Source: Triplophysa rosa (lineage: Eukaryota > Chordata > Actinopteri > Cypriniformes > Nemacheilidae). From it: a stretch of DNA of 64,000 nt. Below the pieces are notes generated by a model. It was not told where the DNA came from, did not search any database, and was given only the letters and a program-made list of their open reading frames with translations. The stretch lies in contig NC_079902.1 of assembly GCF_024868665.1 (NCBI RefSeq), forward strand, positions 19,815,285-19,879,284, read 5' to 3'. Positions 31,540-43,400 of the stretch are shown one piece after another. Both the position numbers and the translations under genes were made by a program. Positions within the stretch are counted from its first letter, which is position 1, and every line of letters begins with the position of its first letter.

Positions 31540-34332
31540 TCGTTTAACAATATATAATTTATTTACATCCATTTTAGGTTCAATTACTATACATACCTTT
31601 TTCTGAAATTTCATAGAGATATATACATAAGGCCAAGTAAATACTTGAAAGCACTTAGAAACGAATTTCCAAAATTCTACCCACAAATCCATATCAGTGT
31701 CCAAAAAGTACAGAAAACCTCCCGCGAGAGGGCTTCCATTACCACAAAATCATCGACGACAATTTACATTGACGAGGAAAATGAACAAAAACAATAGAAA
31801 AGAATTGTACAATTGCATATAAGCGCTGTGGCATGTTGTACAGCATTCTGACTCGCAGAAAGGCAAGGGACATTGAGAAATTCAATCGAAAAACATTCAC
31901 AGGTACACAAGTCTACTGTTTTCAGTTGAAAAAGAAAGAACTCTGTGGAAAGTAAATAGCACGCGCACACTCATTTACACAGAACAGCTATGATCGAGGC
32001 TGACGAAATGTACAGTCATGAAGATTGATCGGCTTTTGTGTCATGAATAAACACCTGCTCATAGCTCATAAGCCGACAGACCTCTGGTTTGTGAGATCGG
32101 TCGACGGCGGGCTGTTGAAATGCTTTTTACGTCAGTGAAAAGTTGTAACGTTGATGGTGAATTCATTACTTCCGTACAGAATACGTGTCAAAATGCGTAG
32201 CGTGTGGCGTCCGCGTCAACCTGAGGGTTTTCTGAGGGAATCTGATGGTTTGGAAATACTCGCGCTGGTAAGTGTGATTCACGCTTAAATTTCGAAGGAA
32301 TCCGACGATAAATTACTCATTCAGCAACAGCCGCGGGACAAAACGAAAACATTGTTGCACAGACTTACGTAAAAACAGTCGAAACTTCAAAGAATAAACT
32401 CAGTGCTATATAACCAATGAACAGTAGGCAAACACTTCACAGGTTATACTTAGACAAATGTTACGTCAGTTGTCTTTTTTGGCTCGTTATTAAAATATCA
32501 TTTACAATTACTTTACAAAGTGCTGTTTTAATTATTTCAACTGTTTTACCATTGATCAATGCTGCCATGACATTTCGAAAGAAAAAGATTTATGGTCATT
32601 TTAGAAAAATAATAAAACGGCATAGATGTAAATGCTCTAGATGGCTCGTAGGCTTTGGTCGCTGCAGAGGTGTGTCATGTCAACTGTAAGGTTCATAACT
32701 AAAACACAACGATCTTTGTGAACTAAACCGTTAATAGTAAACACAAACTGACTTTGGGACAAGTTAGAAAAGCACGAAACTTTAACCATGTGTACAATTT
32801 GGCCTTTAAAATGAGTTCTGTGTTAGCTGAGTGAAACTCAACTAGGCCTCTGTATCTCAACACTTTCTATGCTGTTGAGAGATTGTGCTCAACTCCTTCA
32901 ATCATCTCTTAGGAGGAGGCCGTCATTACCGGTCGAGAAAAGCGGCCAATCTGTCATCCGTAGCTGTAACTCGCAGATCATCCTTAATTTGGAATGAAAT
33001 ACGCTCACATTCAGAAAAATCAGACAATCTTGGATCTGTGGAATGCACATTCACGGGGCTGCGAGCCAAAGCACAGCGAAGATGTGTTGTGAGAACTATA
33101 AAGTGTGACAGTTATGCAAAGGATACCACACACAACATGGTTGAATTCATGAAGAATATGACAGGCTTTGAGTTTCGATTAAGTTTTCCTGGACAGAACG
33201 CTTGCCTGTTCGGGGGAGTGGGGATGAAAATATTCTTTCTCCAAAGATAAGAGTTTGCCCTGGAGCTGAAATGGCTTTCCGAGAAACACCGAATCATTAA
33301 ATATGAATGGAATGAAACATTTGGTAGTATTGCATTTTCTGTTTATCAAAGACGAAAATTTTCTAATCAAAGTCGTTTTATTTTTATAAACAAAGTATCT
33401 AAATTTGAAAATCAAAATTTAGATGAGAACTCTTCACCTTAAGGATTAGAATTGGTCGTGAGAAAATGCTAAAACATCTGAGCCTTCTTATTAAAATCTT
33501 CCCAGTCTGTCAAAAGCAACAACAAACATGGAAAAGTTTGAGGTCCTCCAGCACACCCAAATGTCTTGATCCACAAAATGCTGTGCTTATCTCTGAATAT
33601 CCACCCAGACCAGAACTCATAGCATCGAGGTGAATTTTGGACTTTATGGCTTTATGTAGCAGAATACATACTGTAAGTGCACAGGGGCGGAATTCAAAAC
33701 GGATGGCTCTGACAAAAAACACAGTTTTGTTTTCTTTCCAAAATGTTTTTTTGACCTGAAATTGACCAAACTCTTGGTTGAGAGCTGCTCTCAGAAATTT
33801 AAAATGCTATGTGTGGCCAAAGGAAATTGTCATCGATATGTGTGACTGCATATTGCTAAATGGTACACATTTACAAAATGCATGTCACAATTTGTTTGCA
33901 AAATTCACCCTACCCATATAACTTGGACAACCTAGCGTTCCATATGAAGTCATTTTAGTGGTCAGTCTGATATTAACACATCAATGTGCCTAACACAAGG
34001 GTGGTTAGAAAGTAGGTATTGGTCAGTTGTGATTGAGGGCAAGGCCAAAACCATTTCTGGGATTTACTATACACGGTTATTTCCAAAACAAACAGATTTT
34101 TGTTCTGAGAGAAGGGCCATTTGAATCAGTCACAGTACATCTAAAAGCCCTGGCAGGTTCCTTCAAAGCCTTTTTTCTTTTTTCCCCTATTCTTTTGGGA
34201 AGTGGCCTCATATAGTTGAGTGAACCCTGTTCTTTGATTTGTTTCTGGTCTGTGCCGGGGTGGGCGGAGGGTCGCATCTTTCCCCCACCCCATCACTCAG
34301 AGAGACGGCCGCTCTGCTCCAGTCTTAATGTG
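31540..34332 (-). other. unc5a: unc5a 3' UTR (predicted)
   Basis: Between the unc5a stop and a - strand AATAAA at 31558-31563 lie about 2.8 kb of AT-rich sequence with no long open frame and, unusually for this window, no transposon that I recognise. The low repeat content fits a long, constrained 3' UTR. The true cleavage site is unverified. Confidence 0.5.
31558..31563 (-). terminator. unc5a: Candidate unc5a poly(A) signal (AATAAA on - strand)
   Basis: The + strand TTTATT reads AATAAA on the - strand, about 2.77 kb past the unc5a stop and about 180 bp from the predicted pdlim7 signal, which reads the other way. Confidence 0.4.
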
Positions 34333-34498
34333 TCAGCATTCGCCGTCTGACACCAGGAATATCATGGCCTCCTGCTTGCCGATCTCGGCCATCACGGCAG
34401 CGAGCTGATTGAGATTACCGCTGTGGAAGTGCTGAGCCTCCCATAAATCCAGGATCACTGATGTGGGGCTCGATTTAGACGCAAGGAAACTCATGTGC
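34333..34498 (-). CDS. unc5a: unc5a terminal exon: end of death domain and stop
   Basis: Acceptor ttctccacag, phase 2 in, stop TGA at 34333-34335. It encodes [20 protein letters not shown] and [17 protein letters not shown], ending VSDGEC. Mammalian UNC5A ends in a short Glu/Cys tail reported to bind the PDZ protein PICK1; the fish tail keeps the acidic-Cys ending. Confidence 0.96.
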
Positions 34499-37400
34499 CT
34501 GTGGAGAAAAACAGAAAATGTTGGGGCGGCTGCATAAAAAAAGCTGCTAACTTAAATTTATGACCAATCCTAAAGAAAAAAATGAAATGATTAAATCTAG
34601 TCTAAACAGAGTTAAAGTATACAACAAATCATACTTTCTTGTTCACAAAATATGCAAGAAATATGTCATATAAAAAATACAAAACAACAAATACATAAAT
34701 AAACATTTAGGGGCAATTCAATTTTTTGTTATCAGTTAATTTTTAAATTAACTGACATTGCGAACCTTGCATTACCCTGTGTTAATAATATTAATATAAG
34801 ATTAAATAGAACACTTTTAATATGAATAAAATCCCACATTTTACTGTACAGTACGTTCTCCCCTTTGCAAGTAAATCTGTTGTAAACGTTTATGCCACCA
34901 GCTGTACTTTCTTGATCACAAGATATGTCAAGAAAGCATGTCATATAAAAAAAGAAAGATTTTTTTTAGGACCAATCACATTTTTTGTAATTACATGTTT
35001 ATATTAATTTGCAAACCTTGCACTCCCCTTTGTTAATATTAATTTAAGATTAAATAAACAAAATCTCAGCTTGACGCATTTTACTGTACAATGCGTTTCT
35101 CCTCTTTGCAAGTAAACCCATTGTAAAAGCGACTGAATATTTTTACATTCTGTCATTCTATTAATTGTTTTCTGGGATGAGGGCACGTCACACAACCTGT
35201 CCGTGTTGGCATCTGTCTAATTTGGCGAGCTTCTACTAAGTGACAGATGGATTTGTGCCAAAACACCGCAGAGATTGACAGCAGGCATGACCTTTGAAAA
35301 ATGTGCTTAATTGTCATGAAAATAATGTCACAACGCCCAAACTAGACGCAATGAATTTCATGACAAGAATACGTTACATTTGCTTCTCACTGCATAATCT
35401 GTTGAACTGTTTAACATTAATCACGGATTGCAGATAACTTGTTTGTTATTCATCCCTGCGCTGAAATAAAACATCAAAACGCTTATCTTGCGTTGTAAGC
35501 TAATACACAAGGCTCTTTGTCCATCCATTCAAAGCCGGGCAGAAAATCTATGCAAGTTGGTCCAGTGAGACACATTAGCTGGACATATTAGTTGGTCCAC
35601 AGAGGAACCCAACTTTATTTTCTACTATCATCCATTCTCATATATTTACACAGCCATTTTGATTCCAACCCTATCAACCAATGAATGAACAGAGCAGTTA
35701 TTCACAACCTACGTGTCTCATATCTCGCCTTTGATAACTCCTGAACTAAAGCAGCTGTTTTTTCATCTGATGAATTATCTACCGTGGGTCTCAGTTCTCT
35801 AAAAGGCTAAACCCAGGTTGCGTGTGACCTTTTCCATTGACCACGCTGAACCTTTCGGATCAAAGCTGATCAATAAGAACAAAGCAACCCCTTTTTGCAG
35901 CGTATTAGATGTTGCGAGATGCATCTCCCAAAGGAAGCCGAAGTGGGTCGTTCGATCTAACGGCTCTTTTCTGTACCTCAAACGCCCGGGGGCTTTAAGT
36001 GTTGTTTTCTACGTGTGCTCTGTTCTTAGCAAGAAAAGCTTTACAGTCTGCGCTGTATGCGCTGCTTTTAAGACCATAAAAACATCTTCTGAAGGGTCTT
36101 GAGTGGAAACAATTAAACCCATCTCCGTCTTTGTGAATTTTGTGCTTTTCTTTAAGTAAATGAAAATTGATCGCGGTGGGCCGGTGTGCTAATTGAACAC
36201 ACACCACAACACTTGAAATTGTAATTAATTGAAGCAAGTAAACATTATTGGACAAATGAAGTCTGCCCATTATGTTCCATTTACCTGGAGGAAGTTCAAT
36301 GGGACAGTAATTACATCACTGCCTGGCAATTTCCTGTGCAAGTCCGTATTTAATACGCAAGTACAGAAATTCATCAAGACAATCTGCTCGAGATATCAGA
36401 TGCGTTATATTGCTCTGCGAAAAACTATTTCCCCAACCCGAAATCTTTTCATCTTTTGTATAAGAGGATGGATTTCTGATCTCTTGTTTTGTATTTAAAT
36501 TCGACTTTTAGTGTAAAGTGGATGTACGAGGTAGATATTGACTGCTGTCTGAACACAAAAAAAATTGGCAGATCGGATTTAAAAAACAATGCGATTTATG
36601 TGCAGTGTGAACAAAGCATTGCTACGGCGCCGTACCTGTCGAGTTTCAGTCTCTGAGCCAGTAGTCTCCAGTCGGCTCCGTTGGGGCAGGGGGCGTCCAG
36701 ACTGCTGCAGATCTTCTGTCGGATGAGGTAAGGGATCTGGAATGCGCTCGGACCAGCCAGGGCAGGGGTACAGTTGTCCATCAAAAGGAAATCTGAGTCT
36801 AGAGGTCTGATGTCCTGGATAGCAATACAATAAAATTCAATTTAATATATTGCTTTCACAATTTCACATTTAAATTCAATGTCACATTCAAATCCATATA
36901 CATACCCACTGAACTACGTTTTGGCACACAGATACTTTTTAAACCATTTAAAGCTCAGCAAATCTGGATTAGAATTTAGATTCGATCAAATTCACATTTC
37001 AAATGTACTAATTTTCAAATGCATAGCACTTTTTCAATTTTCACAATTTCAAAGCAGTAGAAAACATACAAATGTCTTTATTTGTTAACGCATGAGGGCT
37101 CCATCACCTTTGAGATGTTAAAATCCAGGCTGAAGCTCTGTCCCTCTCCTTCCACCTGCCACACACACAGCGTGCAGGTGAGATCACAGGTGCTCAGGTT
37201 CTGTCTCTCCAGCGTGAAGGTGCAGTGTAGGGTCCTCTGAGAGCCACTCCAGATGTGATAGAACGGGATCTCCTACAAGACCAAACAAATGTCGCCCTGA
37301 ATTATTATTGCTCATAAAGACGCACGAGCAGGTCCACATGGAATCTGCAATAACAACTCCGCAGAATGCTCCACAGATGTCCACTCAATTTGAATTCTCG

Positions 37401-40400
37401 TCTATACCTCACATACTCTACCCGGTTTAAATCTTAATGCTATATATAATGATATTCTAGAGAATAGCGTGTTTACATTTTTTTAGCAAAAGTTTGGGTA
37501 GGACCCTTTTCTACACAAAATGCAGAACAATATGGTATAGTATGATATTAATATTGATTAATTAATAATTGATTAATTAATATTAATAGCATTAATATTT
37601 GTTTTGATTAGATGGAATGGATAAACATGTTTATTAGAACAGGGCATCTCAATACTTTGGTCCATATAGTGTATAAATTGATTTATAGAAAGTATATATC
37701 TATTATTACATATAGATTTCTTTTTAGACAGAGTGACTAATTAGACAATTTTCAGCAACTGTTTGCATTTATTTTGCATAAAATGTTCATTCAATATCTG
37801 CACTTTAACATCATTTGCTGTCAATAAATTATATCATTGTAAATAAAGGTACATTATATCGTCCGTCCTAGTTTGTACATATTGGTTTTGGCATCAGTCA
37901 TTCAATAAGCAACATCGATTGACCACTAATTCCTTCATTCAATTCTTCCACAGATGTTCCCCTTAACATAAATGCTTTTTTACTGTCAGCAAGTTTTACC
38001 TCATTTGCTATCATTCAATTGTATTACATACTGTACCTACTTTAAATGAGCCATCCAGTTTTGTAGATTTGGCATCTATCATTCAAAAAGCCATTAATCA
38101 TTCTTATATTTTGTTGAATATGCCCAAAAGCCATCAATTAAATCAGGAATTCATTAAAACAAGATGTGTATTGGTCTTCTAAACATAATATGATTCAACT
38201 TACAGAAAAAAAACTATGTAAGTAGTTGCAATCGCTGCAATACCTGGACTACACAAAAGTTTCCTGAACTGGGCAAGAAGAGTAAAGTTGTGATAGAAAG
38301 CTTAGCATTTGGCATAAACGTTCACATAAAAAACCTCTTGTCATTCACAAGATAATAAACGACTTCCTTTTCATTAAAAGTTTTGCTCATGCAGACAATA
38401 GATCCCGCTGAATTTGACAATCACTGAGAAACGCACAAAAGCAAAGCCCAACACCTGATGATTTATGATGCTGCGGCTGCCGGTGCGAGTCGCTGAAAGC
38501 TCTTCCATACCTATTGTTGCCAACATTTTCAGTCCGGTAATACTTTCTTTGTCTTTGAAAACATCCTTAAAGGCTAATTGTTCTCCGTGATGATTTGGAT
38601 TTCATTTATGAACATGCATAACTCAATAGATAGTATAGATATCATTTAATATCCGCAGTCTAGAAAAACAAGAACTGCATTAAAACAATAGATTTGCTCT
38701 ATCAATCAAACACAACACTTTCAATATGAAAGTGTGATTAGGCTAATTATTTGGCTTTATAACACACGCACGGTGGTCTTCTCCCACATTGTCTTATTAA
38801 TTGTGTGCAGCGGCACACAAATAACAAAGATAAGCACAGACCGCATTAGACAACACATCAATCACATGGCAATCAAACTGCACATCTAAAAAGGACTGCA
38901 GAATATGCAATACCTCGATTTGCTCTAATGGGGGAGCTGTTACACAGACTGAAAATGACTACAGGCAAAATAAGCAGACATAAAAACTAGAGGACGCTCA
39001 GGTGAAGAAAGATTTCCTCTATGCGCATTTGTGCTCCAACACCGTTGCCTGGCATCTTCAAATCCTCCGAGGAGCTCTTTATGCCAACATTCCTCCAGAA
39101 TCCAAAAAAGCTCCCGGAGGCCTGGCACCCAGAAAGAGAAGAATGAGAGAAATCGGCTGCTGAAGCCTTGAGAATTTACATGTTGATCTATATTTTATCT
39201 CCTCCAGTGAGAAAGGGTCTTTAGATGGGCATAGTGGGTGAGGATAACATACGGGAAAGCTCTCGATTCTTCTTTTCTCAATAAGCTTTTAAGTGTTAGA
39301 CAAGGCCGCACGTGTTATTAAGAGCAGACGTCCTGGGGTCCCTGCTCGCCAATTCAGTCTATAATGGGCTTCTTTAGCATCCCTGCACGTTCAGAAATAG
39401 TCTAATGAGGCGAAACCAAAGAAATTTCCAATTATAGCAATCTGGAGGAGCAGCCGGATCACACACCCTGCTAGAAACCCCGACAGAACATACAAGGCCT
39501 TAAATTTGCCCTCAAGAAACACAGCAATGAGCAAACACTCCTGTACAACACAGAGGACATTCATTTTCAAAAACACTTTAAACAAAGAGCAAAACAACAA
39601 ACATTACTGTAGCAATATGTGAAAGGCAAGAAATTATAAGAGAGAATAAAGAAGAGATCTCGTTGAAATTAATTCCCAGAATTATTTTACAAGGTGACTT
39701 CGATGTATGGGTGTAAGAATATACGGGTATTGACAAAAAAATCTGAAATTAAAAATTGTAATTATATTACTGTATATAATAATTTAGCAAATTGTTGCAA
39801 ACTCTCGCTCTCCATACACTCATATTTTGGTTTCACTGGCCAAAAAAAAGAAAACGCAAAATAAACCAAATTAAAGATGGATTTGACTAATACTATAATT
39901 TATTTATTTTAAAAAATTGGCCATGATAATCGTATAGTTAAAATCTAATATCGTGACACCCCTAGAGAGATTGTGTTATAGACTGTTACAACGGATGCAT
40001 GGACCTGGCCCGAAGTTAACTTCAGTCTATGTTTGGTTATAATATAAAAATGTATTTTATATGTAATTTATATTAATATTTTATTGTATATTAATTGTAT
40101 TACATTAAATTAAACTACTTAACAGCAGAGGTGGGTAGTAACGCGCTACATTTACTTCGTTACATTTACTTGAGTAACATTTTGGAAAATATGTACTTTT
40201 TAAGTAAAATTAAAAGTGTGTACTTTTACTCTTACTTGAGTAAATTTCTAATAGAAAATCTGTACTTTTACTTCGTTACATAACTTACATTGCGTGACGT
40301 TCCTTCGTTCCTTCATTTTAAAATATGCTTTTTAAAACGCGTTGTTTATTTCAAGGTTGTCTCTTTTTACGGGCATTCCCGAGTGATCGATTCTTTTGAG

Positions 40401-43400
40401 TCGATTCTTTTGAAAGCATTAATTGAACAATGGGCAAAACCATTTGAATAGGCTAATGAATCAGTTCAAATGATTTGTTCAGTTCGCAGCACGATCTGAA
40501 TCATCTGAAGACGGATTACTCACTCCTCGTAGCGCGAAACTTAAGAACACGCAGAACACAAAGAGCATTGGATGAAGTGGATATTAATCTATATCTATAC
40601 AATCAAAACTGCAAATGTGTCACATTGTTTGCCAGCAATGATAAATGCCCGCCATATGCGCGCACCCGCGCGACCTGTTCGTCAGACACAGCAAAAAGCG
40701 CGTTACCTGTCAGACACAGAGACGTGGGCTTGCAGAAATATACATTTGAAGAACAGAAGGAAGAAAACTTGTTGATGGGCGTGTGGTTCACTGTTTACTG
40801 TTTGTTTACAAGTAAGAGCGTTTCACAACACACACGTGACACAACACGAGAAAACATGAGCTTTGTTCAAAAATGTGTATTTCATTTAAGAGAGCACTGC
40901 AGATGTTCTAGATCATCTTAGGAAATGCTCTGAGTTTAGTTCATGCTTTAGTTTGACATGGTCTATTATTCTAAATAAGTTGTGTAAACTACATTGACAT
41001 CAGTCCTAGATGAAATGTACAGAAATGCTCGTCTCTTCTGTGTTTGTCTATTCTTTAGCCTCTCTAGTATATTGCAAAGATATCTGTTTATGATAATTAA
41101 GAATATTGATTAAAATGTAATATTAAAATATTGGCGTTAATATAAATTTTATGTAGTAGGCCTATATAATCAGATACAAAGTAACTAAGTAACTAGCTAC
41201 TTGAGTAGTTTTTTCATTGCATACTTTTTTACTTTTACTCAAGTAATTTTTAAAATAGTGACTTTTACTTTTACTTGAGTAAAGATTTTGGCTACTCTAC
41301 CCACCTCTGCTTAACAGTTATTGGTTCCTTGCAAAGGTCTACCGGATGTTAAGTTTGGGCCACATAATGTTTATACAAGAACCCACCTGATAGCCGGCGA
41401 GTAGTTTGCTCCTCCAGTGCGCCTGGGGCATGTCGTGGATGGAGAGGCGCAGGTTGTGGTAGCTGTCTTTGAAGAGCAGGACGTGAGGCTCGTCGATCAA
41501 TCGCCCCCCCAGCTGTCTCTCCATCTGCATCACTTCCTGCAGAGCAATGCAGAACAGCACAGTGGGTCAGTGCACGGCATCCCAGTTTCCCCTTACGTTC
41601 CCATAATGTCATTTCAAGGTCACACCTATTGCATTTATGCAGAAATAAAGTCAATACTGCATCCAAGGGTGTTGCGGCAATGAAGAACCAGGCCAAACCA
41701 TTACTCAAGCGCTCACTGTTTGTGCATTAAAGATCTGCTTAATTTCATTTCTGCGCCCGTGCCAGGAGAAATTTGTACTCGCACGTCTGATGTTTTCGTC
41801 TCAGTGGGGTTGGTGCGGCAAAGCCATTTGTTGCCATCAGAATGGCCATCTGGAATTAGGTAATAATATCCGGGCGCATCCTGCCTGATCTATCAATTCA
41901 TTTTCGGGGCACATTTCTCACGTTAAAGGAGCCGAGGTCTCGGAAACACTCCCATCAAAGACCCAGGCTCGAGCAGATAGGAACCGCATCCCGAACAGTG
42001 TGATGAATTAGATGACGAGACCTTGCCAATGAGGACGACCATCTCTCACAGCTTCCTAACAAAACATCAGCACAAAGTTAAAAAACAAAGGAAAAGGAAA
42101 CGGGTCGCTTCCAAGAAACAAGGTGCAGTGTGTATAATGGAAGCTAGTTGAACAGACAAGAAATGGATGAGAGGAGGATGCTGGGAATAATAATTACCAT
42201 ATGTTTGGTTCTATTCCGTGTGAATGTGGATGCACATGGGTTGTGTTCGAGAACGCCTCTAATTGAGATGGAGAATGGCCGTGATTTTTATCTGCACATG
42301 GATGATTCAATTTTCTGCACTCTTTACCAGGTTTCGACAGGCACGATTTAAATCAAAACGGCATGAAACCTGTTAATTATCCACTGCAATGCTGTGCATG
42401 TAACATGTCATTTGCTGTGAGATTAAGCTTTGCCTGGTTTTAAAGGAATAGATGATCCAAATATGAAAATTCTATCATAATTTACTCACTCTAATGACTT
42501 AATATTTTGAGCTTTTCTAGCTATTTATATTAGAGATGCACCGATATATCAGCCAATAATCAGTATCGGTCAATAAGAGAATGTGAAGCTGACGTCACGC
42601 CCTATGTTGCATGTTGCAGTGGCGCCGCCATCTTGGGAGGATCATACTCCGCTGCTATTAAAGTTTTTGATATGTACCGTTACTTGTTTTGTTTGATATA
42701 TGGAGAAATCGAAAGTGAAAGAACCAGGGGCTTTTCCTGAACGACTCTGCGTAATGCTATTGAAGTTTTTAACACAGCAAGACCAACCTACCATACTTAT
42801 ATTTCCTTATCAAACAAGAAAAACAAAACACTGCTTTTAACACACTAGCAGCCATCCTCTCAAGATGGCGCAACATTCAACGTGATGTGACATCGTTTAC
42901 CAAGCTCTATAGAAGCAATTTTTTACACTATCAGCTAGGGCTGTCGCGATTATTAAATAATCGTCTCATCGCGATTGTTTGACCTCATCGCGATGGTTTC
43001 AGATCATCGCAATTATTGCACATCTCTATAGAAGACACTAGGGGGAGCTGTAGTGTATCTGCATATTGCATATTTTAGTGTGTATATTGTTACTAAAGCA
43101 TGGTTATACTTGTAAAATGTACCACCACAACACGATCACTTAAAAAAAAAACTAAAACACATACAAATTACCTGCAGTACAATTTAATATTATTTAAGCA
43201 AATCTCAGTGTGAAAACCAGTGTACCAAAATCATTAACACATAAGTAAACTTTTATTGTAGTCTTGCAAGTGAGAAAAAAACAGACTAGAAGCTTTTCTA
43301 TGACTGATAGCATTTTAATGGTGGCTTCAATTCACTCCTGATCAATTTACTTAATTTACAAGTATTTGGTGGTTGTATTATTGACAGGTAAAAGCCTAAA

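Noticed and set aside
40475..40921. 148-codon ORF inside the hAT-type element
   Set aside because: No BED zinc finger or hAT dimerisation motif; the element appears non-autonomous.
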